The notes beneath the pieces were generated by a model that was not told where the DNA came from, ran no database searches, and saw only the letters and a program-made list of their open reading frames with translations. Positions 17,652-26,340 of a DNA stretch of 45,198 bases are shown one piece after another. Origin of the DNA: Candidatus Poribacteria bacterium (GTDB taxonomy: Bacteria; Poribacteria; WGA-4E; JAJDTR01). A program made the position numbers and the translations under genes. The stretch spans positions 1 through 45,198 of the forward strand of contig JAPPIK010000050.1 in the NCBI GenBank assembly GCA_028820655.1, written 5' to 3'. How positions within the stretch are numbered: the stretch's first letter is position 1; each line of letters begins with the position of its first letter.

Positions 17652-18428
17652 ATGAAGCTCGTATTCGAGGTGCTCCGTCATCCATTGGTTCTCGGTGCAC
17701 TGGCATTAAGCATTCTCATTGTGGTTGGCGCGTATTTCGGCAGTCGCTGGTATTATAGCAGCGATGTTGAACCTATTGATATACCAGACAACTCAACGCT
17801 CACGCCAAGACTACCTGAAGCGGACCAAGTCGCTAAAGTCAACTTAGAAGGAGTAAAAACCGAATCCGAGAAAACGCCAATTGAGTCGGCGGCGACTCCG
17901 GTTACCGGCGTAGCGAGCGAGTCGGTAGATGATGTGTTGGCGGCGTTGTCGGATGAGGAGTTGGAACTGTTGATGGCTGAAGTGGAGGAGGATCAACCGA
18001 CCTCGCCCTTTGGTTTTGGTCCATTTCCCGATGTGCCGTCAGACTTCCCCGACACTCCCATTTGGGAAGAAGATCACTATCCTGAAGGCGATAACGTGTT
18101 CGGCAGCGATTTTATGCGGGAACTGGAATTATTAGAGCGCGTGTTAATCAAACTCTGGTCTCAGGGGCATAGGGTCAGTTCCGGGTCAACGCACAAGGGG
18201 CTCGTCTTGCCGCATTACCCCAATACGGTATATGTCGAATGGAGTTACCTCGCGGAGCCGGATGGGACTATGACCCGATATGTCTCCGGAGTTACGAGCG
18301 GTCCGGACGTGCCAGTTAGTGTTCATGATTCTATAATGGATGAAGAGATCATTCCGTCCGGCATTACGGTACTCGATCCCGACTCAGACGGAATTGATCC
18401 TTACACTTTTCTGAATCTCAACCCATAA
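17652..18428 (+). CDS. Membrane-anchored acidic protein of unknown function
   Basis: A 258-residue protein. One N-terminal transmembrane helix (about residues 13-30, LGALALSILIVVGAYFGS) is followed by an acidic, Pro-rich linker with DELLMAEVEEDQ-like character (about 95-150) and a more structured C-terminal part (ELELLERVLIKLWSQGH, YVEWSYLAEPDGTMTRYVSG). It ends PYTFLNLNP and lacks the WGxLK tail. Probably anchored in the inner membrane with the bulk outside. ATG 17652 is preferred over 17625 because AGGGA lies just upstream. No family is recognised and its neighbours give no clue. Confidence 0.72.
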   Translation: MKLVFEVLRHPLVLGALALSILIVVGAYFGSRWYYSSDVEPIDIPDNSTLTPRLPEADQVAKVNLEGVKTESEKTPIESAATPVTGVASESVDDVLAALSDEELELLMAEVEEDQPTSPFGFGPFPDVPSDFPDTPIWEEDHYPEGDNVFGSDFMRELELLERVLIKLWSQGHRVSSGSTHKGLVLPHYPNTVYVEWSYLAEPDGTMTRYVSGVTSGPDVPVSVHDSIMDEEIIPSGITVLDPDSDGIDPYTFLNLNP

Positions 18429-18602
18429 GGAGAAGAAAATCCGTAACATTTTGCGGTTGCTCCGATTCACCGTTTCTTTGCGACTTTTCCATTCTATCTC
18501 TCTTTAACACACGAAAATACAAGTGAAACCCAACACGTATTACTACCATGAGACCTACTCCGTAATTAGATGCCATTGCCCTGTTGGCGTGGGGTTTAGG
18601 TG

Positions 18603-18631
18603 TTGGCAGTGTGACGGGATTGGTGTATAAT
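18603..18631 (+). promoter_or_regulatory. Promoter of prpB
   Basis: TTGGCA (18603-18608, one mismatch to TTGACA) is followed after exactly 17 nt by a perfect TATAAT (18626-18631). Initiation would be near 18638. The open frame's first ATG (18630-18632) overlaps the -10 box, so it cannot be on the transcript and the real start must be downstream. Confidence 0.7.
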
Positions 18632-18677
18632 GGGGCTGTCGTGGGAGCGAGGTGAATTTGCGGTGGAGGATGGCGGT

Positions 18678-19550
18678 TTGATTGTCGAGGTTTGTTCTCC
18701 CGGTAGGCGTTTTCGTGATGCGGTTTCGGCAGAATGCCCGTTGCAGGTGGTAGGCGTTATCAACGCGTATGCCGCGATCATGGCGGAACGCGTGGGATTT
18801 CGAGCCATCTATCTCTCCGGGTCGGGGGTGGCGAGCGCGTCATACGGTCTGCCGGATTTGGGCATGACCACGTTAAATGAGGTGCTTGAGGATGTGCGCC
18901 GGATTACGAACGCGACCGAACTTCCGTTGCTCGTGGATGCGGATACGGGTTGGGGCAACGCGTTTATGATTGCGAAAACGGTTCGGCAGATGATCCGGGC
19001 TGGCGCCGGCGCGATGCATATTGAAGATCAGGTCAGCGCCAAACGCTGCGGTCACCGCCCAAACAAGGAGGTCGTCAGCCCGGACGAGATGGTAGACCGA
19101 ATCAAAGCCGCCGCGGATGCGAGGACGGATTCCGACTTCGTTCTCATGGCGCGGACGGATGCGCTCGCCATCGAAGGGCTTGATGCCGCTATCGGACGTG
19201 CGTGCCGGTACAGAGATGCCGGCGCGGATATGATTTTTGCGGAAGCCGTTACCGAATTGGAGCAGTACCGGAAGTTTGCCGACGCGGTTGGCGTACCGAT
19301 TCTGGCGAATATCACGGAATTCGGCAAAACGAATCTCTATACAACGGAGGAACTCAGGGGCGCCGGAGTGAGTATGGCGCTTTATCCGTTGTCGGCGTTT
19401 CGCGCGATGAATGCCGCCGCGCTCGATGTGTTTCGGACGTTGCGGGAGGAGGGGACGCAGAAGCGGGCGGTTGACGGGATGCAGACGCGGGAGGAATTGT
19501 ACGAGTTTCTCGATTATCATGAGTACGAGCGGAAGATTGATGGGATGTAG
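18678..19550 (+). CDS. prpB: 2-methylisocitrate lyase
   Basis: Cleaves 2-methylisocitrate to pyruvate and succinate, the last step of the 2-methylcitrate cycle for propionyl-CoA. A 290-residue TIM-barrel enzyme of the isocitrate lyase/PEP mutase superfamily, cytoplasmic. The Mg2+ site is DADTGWG (D87, D89). The catalytic loop is KRCGH (K122-H126, C124), almost the same numbering as E. coli PrpB (C123). LMARTDA and ANITEFGKT follow. The start is TTG 18678, with GGAGG 8 nt upstream; GTG 18663 is the alternative. ATG 18630 falls inside the -10 box of the promoter at 18603-18631. prpC follows 386 bp downstream in the same direction. Related carboxyphosphonoenolpyruvate mutase-like enzymes are the main alternative, but context favours PrpB. 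Confidence 0.92.
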   Translation: MIVEVCSPGRRFRDAVSAECPLQVVGVINAYAAIMAERVGFRAIYLSGSGVASASYGLPDLGMTTLNEVLEDVRRITNATELPLLVDADTGWGNAFMIAKTVRQMIRAGAGAMHIEDQVSAKRCGHRPNKEVVSPDEMVDRIKAAADARTDSDFVLMARTDALAIEGLDAAIGRACRYRDAGADMIFAEAVTELEQYRKFADAVGVPILANITEFGKTNLYTTEELRGAGVSMALYPLSAFRAMNAAALDVFRTLREEGTQKRAVDGMQTREELYEFLDYHEYERKIDGM

Positions 19551-19936
19551 GGGAGGACGGAAAATCGAGGGATTGACAATTGCCGATCCCAAATTACAAT
19601 AGTGCTTGATTGTGATAAGTGATGCGTAATGCGTAGTACGTAAAAGTGGGCTGGCGGGCGGGGTGACCCCGCCGCTACGAAGGCGTACCGGAAGGATTTC
19701 TGCCGTTTGATTGCACATTACGAATGGAGTTGGGTTTCACTCAAGGTTGGGAGACATCAAGCAAAACGAACGATACCGCGCTGATTCAAATTATCGGCCT
19801 TATTGGTTGTTTCCGTTCAACCCAACCTACGGCGCCTTTCGGATTAGAGGAATGGTGGGCAGTGCCCACCTACAATAGCGCTGAATCCCGGTTTCAGGGA
19901 ATGAGTTATAGGGCTTATTGCCGGATGAGGAAAATG
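19551..19936. repeat. Spacer between prpB and prpC with palindromic repeats
   Basis: No gene is seen. 19657-19673 is a 7-bp stem GGCGGGG/CCCCGCC with loop TGA. 19854-19870 is an 8-bp stem GGTGGGCA/TGCCCACC. Between them a GTTGGGTT arm at 19733 and an AACCCAACC arm near 19820 are separated by about 70 bp, which looks like a palindromic repeat split by an insertion. The open frame running into prpC across this stretch is repeat-derived. Confidence 0.5.
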
Positions 19937-21058
19937 ATGCAAAGTAAAAAGGCAGGTGGTTTGGCAGGTGTTGTCGCCGGTGAAACGGCTATATGCACGG
20001 TGGGTACCGAGGGAGTCGGGTTGACTTACCGCGGCTACGGGATACACGATTTGGCAGAGCACGCGGATTTTGAGGAGATCGCTTACCTCCTCATTCGCGG
20101 GAAGCTGCCCTCGCAGTCGGAATTGGATGGTTTTCGCGAAAAACTCATCGGTGCGCGGGGTTTGCCCGACGCGTTGAAAATCGTACTTGAACAGTTGCCC
20201 GGAGACGCGCACCCGATGGATGTGCTGCGCACAGGGTGTTCGGTGCTGGGGACGATTGAGCAGGAAACGGAAAACACGAACCCTTCCGATATCGCCGACC
20301 GACTGGTGGCGGTTCTGCCGTCAATGCTGCTCTATTGGCACCATTTTCATGAGAGCGGCCGACGTATCGAGGTGGAAACGGATGACGACACCACGGCGGG
20401 GCATTTTCTGCATCTGCTGCATGGACGGAAGGCGGATGAATTGCAGCGCCGGACGGTTGACGTGTCTCTGATTCTTTACGCGGAGCACGAGTTCAACGCC
20501 TCGACGTTCACGGCGCGCGTCGCCGCCGCCACCCTCACCGATTTCTATTCGGCGGTTTCGGGCGCCATCGGCACGCTCAGGGGACCGCTGCACGGCGGCG
20601 CCAACGAAGCGGCGATGGCGCTGATCGAGCGATTCGATACGCCGGACGAGGCCGAGGCTGCCGTCTTGGAGATGCTGGCGACGAAGCAACTCATCATGGG
20701 ATTCGGGCACCGGGTGTACACCGTGTCGGATCCGCGGTCGGATATCATCAAGGGTTGGTCGCGGCGACTCTCCCAAGCGAGCGGCGACATGACGTTGTTT
20801 GAGGTGTCGGAACGGGTTGAAGAGGTGATGTGGCGCGAGAAGAGGTTGTTCCCGAATCTCGATTTCTTTATGGCGTCCGCGTATCATCTTTGCGGGATTC
20901 CAACGCCGATGTTCACGCCGATTTTCGTCATGGGCAGAATTGCTGGCTGGGCGGCGCATATCTTCGAGCAGCGTAGCGATAATCGTCTGATTCGGCCGGG
21001 GGCGGAGTACATCGGCCCGGAGCCGACGGATTACGTCCCCATTGGGGAAAGAGGATAA
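19937..21058 (+). CDS. prpC: 2-methylcitrate synthase / citrate synthase family
   Basis: Condenses propionyl-CoA with oxaloacetate to 2-methylcitrate. A 373-residue citrate-synthase-fold enzyme of the short type. The N-terminal AGGLAGVVAGETAICTVG and LTYRGYGIHDLA are characteristic of PrpC and related synthases. Active-site residues: H184 (YAEHEFNAS), H219 (GPLHGGANE), H258 (GFGHRVY) and D309 (PNLDFFMASAY). The C-terminal RPGAEYIGP is also typical. The ATG at 19937 has GAGG 6 nt upstream; the longer frame back to 19724 is made of repeats. Sequence alone cannot exclude plain citrate synthase activity, but adjacency to prpB supports methylcitrate. prpD and the aconitase step are not in the window. 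Confidence 0.9.
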   Translation: MQSKKAGGLAGVVAGETAICTVGTEGVGLTYRGYGIHDLAEHADFEEIAYLLIRGKLPSQSELDGFREKLIGARGLPDALKIVLEQLPGDAHPMDVLRTGCSVLGTIEQETENTNPSDIADRLVAVLPSMLLYWHHFHESGRRIEVETDDDTTAGHFLHLLHGRKADELQRRTVDVSLILYAEHEFNASTFTARVAAATLTDFYSAVSGAIGTLRGPLHGGANEAAMALIERFDTPDEAEAAVLEMLATKQLIMGFGHRVYTVSDPRSDIIKGWSRRLSQASGDMTLFEVSERVEEVMWREKRLFPNLDFFMASAYHLCGIPTPMFTPIFVMGRIAGWAAHIFEQRSDNRLIRPGAEYIGPEPTDYVPIGERG

Positions 21059-21163
21059 GTAGTGGCAAGTGGACAGTGGCCAGTGACCAGGGGCCTGTGG
21101 GTAATCGGGATGAGGTGGAAGGGAGGAAGATTGGAAGAGCGGTGGATTGGTGAGTAGAGGGGA

Positions 21164-21194
21164 GGAACCGAGATTTGAGGAAAATCTCGGTTCC
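21164..21194. terminator. Bidirectional terminator-like hairpin between convergent genes
   Basis: A perfect 13-bp stem (GGAACCGAGATTT at 21164-21176, its complement at 21182-21194) encloses a 5-nt loop, midway between the convergent prpC and mmsA stops. The T-run after the stem is short on both strands, so it may act as a transcript-end stabiliser rather than a classical intrinsic terminator. Confidence 0.5.
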
Positions 21195-21195
21195 T

Positions 21196-21220
21196 TCGCG
21201 ACCGGGAGGTCGCTTCTACA
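21196..21220. repeat. TCGCGACCGGGAGGTCGCTT-type dispersed repeat
   Basis: One copy of the 25-bp repeat family, directly abutting the hairpin on its left. It ends CTACA as other copies do. Confidence 0.5.
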
Positions 21221-21256
21221 GTCGAGGCGCAGTAGTTTCAGATATATTGGCAGCGG

Positions 21257-22714
21257 CTAGAACCAGCGTTCGACGACGACTTTCTTTTGCGTGAAGAAAT
21301 CGATTGCGTCGCCCGCCTGACCGTGAAGGTCGCCGAAGAAACTCTCCTTCCACCCGCTGAACGGGAAGAACGCCATGGGCGCCGCGACGCCGACGTTTAT
21401 GCCGATATTCCCGATTTGCGCTTCATAACGGAATTTGCGAGCGGCAGCCCCACTGCTAGTGAAGAGGCACGCCATATTCCCGTATTTTCCGCTGTTTATC
21501 AACCGGATCGCATCGTCCACGGTGTCGGTGTGGATAAGCCCTAACACGGGGCCGAATATCTCGGTGGAGGCTATGTCGCCCGCCGGATTCAGGTTCTGCA
21601 AAACCGTCGGACGCACAAAATTGCCGTTCTCGAAGCCCGAGATGAGTGGATGGCGCCCGTCTACCAACACATCGGCGCCTTCGTCGGCGCCCTGCTGAAT
21701 CAACCCTTCAATCCGCGTTTTGCTTTCTCCCGTTATCACCGGTCCCATCTCAACTCCCTCGTCCAACCCGTACCCTACGGGGCGCGATGCGGCCGCATCG
21801 GCAATGGATTTCGAAAACCACCCCTTCGCCCCGCCGACCGTGACGACGAGTGACGCCGCCAAACACCGTTGACCCGCACACCCGAACGCACTCTCGCCCA
21901 CGGCGTGGATGACCTCCTCCTCGTCGGCATCCGGAAGCACGAGAATCGGATTCTTCGCCCCGCCTTGGCATTGAGCGCGCTTGCCGTTCGCCGTCGCCCG
22001 AGCGTACACGTATTTGGCGGTGGCCGTCGCCCCCACGAAACTGATGGCTCGTATGGTCGGGTGGTCGATGATGGCATTGACGGTGTCTGCGGCGCCGTTC
22101 ACCAGATTCACCACGCCCTTCGGCAAGCCGGTCTGTTCGAGCAAGCGAAAGACTTTCTGCATGGTGATGGGTACTTTTTCGGAAGGTTTAACGATGTAGG
22201 TGTTGCCGCAGGCGATGGCATACGGCAAAAACCAGAAGGTTATCATGCCGGGAAAGTTGAACGGCGCAATTGCGGCACAGACTCCGACCGGCTGCCGAAT
22301 CATGAACTCGTCAATCCCCGATGCGATGTCCTCCAAATTCGTGCCCTGCATCATTGTGGGAATACCGCAGGCGACCTCCACGTTTTCGATTGCACGGCGC
22401 ATCTCGCCTTTGGCTTCGGTCAGCGTCTTCCCGCTTTCCATGGTGATGGTGCGCGAGATGTCGTCAAGGTTGTCTTCAAGCAACTGCTTTAGCTTGAAGA
22501 GATATTGGATGCGCTCGGTGGGAGGGGTGTGCCGCCAGTCGTCAAGCGCAGACGCGGCTGCACCGGCGGCGATGTCTACCTCCGCCGCAGGCGAAAGCGG
22601 CACTCTGGCCAAAACGCCGGTGGTCGCGGGGTTTGTGACTTCCAGAGATTCATCATTGTCGGGTGTTATCCACTCGTTATTTATATAGTTTTGAAGCATT
22701 ATTTCTGCTGACAT
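21257..22714 (-). CDS. mmsA: Methylmalonate-semialdehyde dehydrogenase (CoA-acylating)
   Basis: Oxidises (methyl)malonate semialdehyde with NAD+ and CoA to propionyl-CoA or acetyl-CoA plus CO2, in valine, beta-alanine or inositol breakdown. A 485-residue ALDH-superfamily protein with MMSDH hallmarks: [43 protein letters not shown], catalytic C284 in GCAGQRCLA, and [20 protein letters not shown] near the end. ATG 22714 has GAGGAG 7 nt upstream; the frame to 22729 is longer but unsupported. The gene begins 21 bp after the stop of the dehydratase gene, so the two form an operon. Its product, propionyl-CoA, is the substrate of the convergent prpC. Confidence 0.94.
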   Translation of the reverse strand: MSAEIMLQNYINNEWITPDNDESLEVTNPATTGVLARVPLSPAAEVDIAAGAAASALDDWRHTPPTERIQYLFKLKQLLEDNLDDISRTITMESGKTLTEAKGEMRRAIENVEVACGIPTMMQGTNLEDIASGIDEFMIRQPVGVCAAIAPFNFPGMITFWFLPYAIACGNTYIVKPSEKVPITMQKVFRLLEQTGLPKGVVNLVNGAADTVNAIIDHPTIRAISFVGATATAKYVYARATANGKRAQCQGGAKNPILVLPDADEEEVIHAVGESAFGCAGQRCLAASLVVTVGGAKGWFSKSIADAAASRPVGYGLDEGVEMGPVITGESKTRIEGLIQQGADEGADVLVDGRHPLISGFENGNFVRPTVLQNLNPAGDIASTEIFGPVLGLIHTDTVDDAIRLINSGKYGNMACLFTSSGAAARKFRYEAQIGNIGINVGVAAPMAFFPFSGWKESFFGDLHGQAGDAIDFFTQKKVVVERWF

Positions 22715-22735
22715 GGGTAATCTCCTCAAACGGTG

Positions 22736-23692
22736 TCATTTCAGAATCGACTTCAGGGTTTCGGTATCAAGGTTTGCTCCGGTCATCACCATCACCACAT
22801 TCTCGCTCGAAAGATCGCTTTTCAGTTTGCGGGCGGCGGAAAGCGAAGCCGCGGCGGCGGCTTCAACCAAATTGTGTGTATATCGGAGCATCATTCGAAG
22901 CGCCGCCCGTATCTCGTCCTCACCGACCAATACGATTTGACTGATTCCATCCCTGAGAATCGAAAACGGGAAATCCGAGGGTACGCGCGTCGCCAATCCG
23001 TCGGCAACGGTTTGGCAAGAGTCCGTCTGAACCTTCCTCCCCGCTTTCCATGAGAGGTAAACCGCGGGCGCGTTTTCCGCTTGCACTCCGATGACCTTTA
23101 CGTCCGGGTTGATGGCGCGGGCGACGGTAATCGCCCCGCAGGCGCCCGATCCGCCGCCAATCGGCACAATGATCGTACTCACATCCGGGAGTTGCTCGAA
23201 GATTTCGAGGGAGTATGTGCCCACGCCATGAAAGAGCGCCGGCTCGTTGAGCGGATCGACATAATAGAGTTCCCGTTTGACGCGCAGTCGCTCACACAAC
23301 TCGCGGGCTTCGTCAAAATCGGCGCCGCCCTCGACCAACTCTGCGCCGAGGGCGGACATCGCGCTGTTTTTCTCCGGATTGTTACCGTTCGGCACCACAA
23401 CGGTTGCATGCACGCCGAACCGTTTCGCCGCATACGCGATGGATTGCCCGTTGTTTCCGCTGGTAACGGTTATCACGCCTCGCCGTTTTTGCGGCTCCGG
23501 AAGCCGGCTCATGAAATTTAACCCGCCTCGAACCTTGAAACTTCCGGTCGGCTGATGGTTCTCGTGTTTGATGTAGGCGTTAAAACCGAGCAGGTCGGAC
23601 AACTCCGGGTAACGGATTAAAGGGGTCGGTTGAAGGAAGCGGGAAACGACCCGACGCGCACCAACGATGTCGTGAAATGTGATAGAACTCAA
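22736..23692 (-). CDS. Threonine/serine dehydratase-like PLP enzyme
   Basis: A 318-residue fold-type II PLP enzyme. The Schiff-base lysine is K53 in PTGSFKVRGG, SGNNGQSIAYAAK corresponds to the substrate-binding loop (SAGNHAQG in many homologues), and the phosphate-binding GGGSG is at 179-183. There is no C-terminal ACT regulatory domain, as in catabolic threonine dehydratases and serine racemases. With threonine it would give 2-oxobutyrate, a propionyl-CoA precursor, fitting the operon partner mmsA and the facing prpB/prpC. Serine racemase-like activity is the alternative. The start is TTG at 23692 behind GAGGAG; the next in-frame ATG is 60 codons in, past the catalytic lysine. Confidence 0.86.
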   Translation of the reverse strand: MSSITFHDIVGARRVVSRFLQPTPLIRYPELSDLLGFNAYIKHENHQPTGSFKVRGGLNFMSRLPEPQKRRGVITVTSGNNGQSIAYAAKRFGVHATVVVPNGNNPEKNSAMSALGAELVEGGADFDEARELCERLRVKRELYYVDPLNEPALFHGVGTYSLEIFEQLPDVSTIIVPIGGGSGACGAITVARAINPDVKVIGVQAENAPAVYLSWKAGRKVQTDSCQTVADGLATRVPSDFPFSILRDGISQIVLVGEDEIRAALRMMLRYTHNLVEAAAAASLSAARKLKSDLSSENVVMVMTGANLDTETLKSILK

Positions 23693-23755
23693 CTAACTCC
23701 TCGTGACCAGCGGCGGTAATGGTTGATGATGGTTGTGTGTCTGTCGGTACGATTC

Positions 23756-23784
23756 TTGTAGGAATAGTCGAAATCTGATACAAT
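23756..23784 (+). promoter_or_regulatory. Possible promoter of the first array gene
   Basis: TTGTAG (23756-23761) and TACAAT (23779-23784) are separated by 17 nt, in the divergent gap between the PLP-enzyme operon and the propeller array. The -10 has five of six consensus bases; the -35 has three. The leader before ATG 23893 would be about 100 nt. Confidence 0.3.
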
Positions 23785-23892
23785 AGTAGCAATAATCGAA
23801 AACGGTGTCAAACGAATTGGTTGCCCCGGAACGTAAGAGTTGGAGTGTTGGTTCCAACGGGATTTTGTCGGATTCGGGCGAAGGCTAGAAGA

Positions 23893-24876
23893 ATGCAATC
23901 CAGACTGAGACCAAAATGTCTACTGTTTGCGGCGCTGTGCATCTGTCTGACGAGGGAAGAACTGTGGTTAAAAAGCTCACTCGCCGAACACCACAAAACA
24001 CAGATTATATTTTGGTCTACCAGAGATCGGAATAACCAAATTTATGTGATGGATAGTGACGGCACAAACCGTAGAAGATTAGCAGCAAATCAAGCCGAGA
24101 ACTTCCGTCCGGCGTGGTCTCCCGACGGGACGAAGATTGCGTTCGTTTCCCGCCGAAATGGCGGGTTCGATCACATCTACCTAATGGATGCCGATGGAAA
24201 AAATCTGATTAGACTCACAGACACCGTCAAGGACGATTATCCGGCGTGGTCTCCCGACGGGAAAAAGATCGCATTCTCCTCTAGCACAGATGGCAAAAAG
24301 ATAATTCATATCGCCGTGATGGATGCTGATGGAAATAATCGTGTGAAACTTGAACACCACGCTATGCAGCCGTCATGGTCTCCGGACGGGAAAGAGATTG
24401 CGTATGTATCCTTGACAGATGGGGTGGAAGAAGTTTACGTGATAGGCGCGAACAAACGGGGTCGCAGAAGGTTGACGCACGATTTACGGGTTAAAGGCAG
24501 GCCATCATGGTCTCCCGACGGGGGACGGATTGTATACTGGTGCATAGACGAAGAGTCTCTTTATTTTCAAATCTATGTGATGAGGGCGGATGGCAAAAAA
24601 CGGGTGATGCTTACGCACGGTACACAGAATAATTGGCTGCCCGCGTGGTCTCCTGATGGACGTACGATCGCCTATGCGTCGGCACGTGATAATCGCCTCA
24701 TAGGAACGATTCACTTGATGACCGCCGATGGACAATATATTAAGCAACTTAGCGATGCCCACAATGGTGGGGATTATGACCCCCACTTCCGCCCCACAGG
24801 ACTAGCTGTGTCCCCCACTTCCAACAAAAGCACAACTTGGGGTAAGCTGAAGAATGTCGAGCTAAGCCGCCGGTAG
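23893..24876 (+). CDS. Exported TolB/PD40-type propeller, array copy 1 (subtype A)
   Basis: A 327-residue secreted propeller, the first of 17 paralogues. After a signal-like N-terminus (MQSRLRPKCLLFAALCICL) come six repeats of about 45 residues, each with an IYVMDADG-type strand, an RLT element and a P-x-WSPDGxKIAF strand. Five intact WSPDG motifs are present, and the sixth is degenerate (DPHFRPTGLAVSP). This is the PD40/WD40-like repeat of TolB. It probably folds as a six-bladed propeller that binds protein or glycan; no Tol-Pal genes are nearby. Blade 4 is atypical (VYVIGANKRGRRRLTHD). It ends NKSTTWGKLKNVELSRR. ATG 23893 aligns with the paralogues' starts; the open frame back to 23821 is not conserved. 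Confidence 0.88.
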   Translation: MQSRLRPKCLLFAALCICLTREELWLKSSLAEHHKTQIIFWSTRDRNNQIYVMDSDGTNRRRLAANQAENFRPAWSPDGTKIAFVSRRNGGFDHIYLMDADGKNLIRLTDTVKDDYPAWSPDGKKIAFSSSTDGKKIIHIAVMDADGNNRVKLEHHAMQPSWSPDGKEIAYVSLTDGVEEVYVIGANKRGRRRLTHDLRVKGRPSWSPDGGRIVYWCIDEESLYFQIYVMRADGKKRVMLTHGTQNNWLPAWSPDGRTIAYASARDNRLIGTIHLMTADGQYIKQLSDAHNGGDYDPHFRPTGLAVSPTSNKSTTWGKLKNVELSRR

Positions 24877-25061
24877 TGTGCGCGATTGCCTTTTGAGCTA
24901 CGAATCCTGACAACGAGGGCAATACGGCGGTGTAGGTCATCGACATCTTTGCCAGCGTCAAGAATTTCGGCAAGTGGTCGCAACGCATCGGAACGGTATG
25001 CGTGCACCCGCTCAGATCGAGTTACTTTACTTCTCATGGTACCCACAACTGAGGAGGGAAA

Positions 25062-26033
25062 ATGCGGCTCAAACTGGTGCCTAGTTGTCTACTCTTAATC
25101 GGGTTGTGCATCTGTCTAATGAGTGAAGAGTCACGGTTGAGAAACGCACTCGCCTCAAACACAGGTCAAATTGTTTTTGAATCAAGGAGAGATGGCAACA
25201 CTGAAATCTATAAGATGGATGCCGATGGAGGAAACCAAGAAAGATTGACAAACCATCCATGGGCTGACATCCATCCGGATTGGTCTCCCGACGGAACGAA
25301 GATCGCATTCGCATCCAGAAGAGACACCGGCCGTTATCAAATCCACGTAATGGATCCCGATGGAAAGAACGTGATTAGACTCACAGAGGGACTGGGGCAG
25401 AAGGGGCATCCGGACTGGTCTCCCGATGGGCGAAAGATTGCGTTCACCGTCGACAATAGGGGAAAATATCATATTGCCGTGTTGGACGTCGATGAAAATA
25501 ATCGTAAAAAGCTTATAGACCAGGCGGCCGTTCCAGCATGGTCTCCGGATGGGGCAGAGATTGCATTCGTTTCTTGGAGAGATGGAGGCCATGACATCTA
25601 CCTGGTAGGCGCTGACGGACAGGGGCTTAAAAGAGTGACGCACGATTTAACGCGCAAATGGGCCCCATCGTTTTCTCCCGATGGACGGCGGATAGCATAC
25701 GTGGTGCATAAGCACCTCACACTCGGTCAGATCTATGTGGTGGGTGTGGATGGTAAAAAGCCGGTGAGGCTTACGCCCAATGATAAGAATTATTGGGGCC
25801 CCGCATGGTCTCCCGATGGACAGATGATTGCATATAATGTTTACGAGGACGGGGATTCTGGCACGATTCACTTGATGGCTTCCGATGGAAGATATATCAG
25901 GCAACTTAGCGATGGCCGTAATGCGCGCGATTCCGAGCCCGACATTAACCCGCTGGGATTAGCTGTATTTCCGGCTTCCAACGAAAGCACAACTTGGGGC
26001 AAGCTGAAGATAATCGAGCTTAACCGCCGTTAG
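25062..26033 (+). CDS. Exported PD40-type propeller, array copy 2 (subtype A)
   Basis: 323 residues. GAGGAGG lies 5 nt before the ATG. The N-terminus MRLKLVPSCLLLIGLCICL is signal-like and the mature part probably begins near ASNTGQIVF. Six repeats carry five [WF]SPDG motifs; blade 4 ends in a FSPDG variant (PSFSPDGRRIAY) shared with copies 3, 9, 12, 13, 15, 16 and 17. The last blade reads GTIHLMASDGRYIRQLSDG. The tail is NESTTWGKLKIIELNRR. The conserved Cys-x-Cys in the hydrophobic core is not a lipobox by the usual rule. Confidence 0.88.
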   Translation: MRLKLVPSCLLLIGLCICLMSEESRLRNALASNTGQIVFESRRDGNTEIYKMDADGGNQERLTNHPWADIHPDWSPDGTKIAFASRRDTGRYQIHVMDPDGKNVIRLTEGLGQKGHPDWSPDGRKIAFTVDNRGKYHIAVLDVDENNRKKLIDQAAVPAWSPDGAEIAFVSWRDGGHDIYLVGADGQGLKRVTHDLTRKWAPSFSPDGRRIAYVVHKHLTLGQIYVVGVDGKKPVRLTPNDKNYWGPAWSPDGQMIAYNVYEDGDSGTIHLMASDGRYIRQLSDGRNARDSEPDINPLGLAVFPASNESTTWGKLKIIELNRR

Positions 26034-26340
26034 ATTGCGCGATTATCTTTTGAACGCCGAATTGTGATAGCGAGGACAATACAGCGCTGCTTTTGGTTTT
26101 TGTAGGGAATAACGATCGTTATTCCCTACGCCGATATTTGCGAATTAAACGGAATTGACATACAAGAATCAGTTTCAAGGAAACGGAGTTGTTGGAAATA
26201 GGTTTTCAAACCGGCTCTGAAAACTCCGCCAGCGTTGACGGCGTCACAAAACGGTTGGCGGCGTGTCCCATAATCACCCGTACTTGCGCCTAAAGCGAGT
26301 TCTTTCATTTCTCATTTTTCCACGACTATGGAAGACAAAA
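26034..26340. repeat. Spacer with a perfect 28-bp palindrome and a subtype A leader
   Basis: 26102-26129 is a perfect palindrome, half-site GTAGGGAATAACGA, centred on CGATCG. From about 26224 to 26340 the spacer matches the leader found before most subtype A genes (AAAGCGAGTT, then CTCAT, then a ribosome-binding site). No gene is seen. Confidence 0.6.

Noticed and set aside
18630-18632. ATG as the start of prpB
   Set aside because: It overlaps the TATAAT of a well-spaced promoter, so it would not be transcribed, and it has no ribosome-binding site.
20321-20959. 212-codon minus-strand frame
   Set aside because: It is antisense to prpC, whose active-site residues are all conserved in the sense frame.
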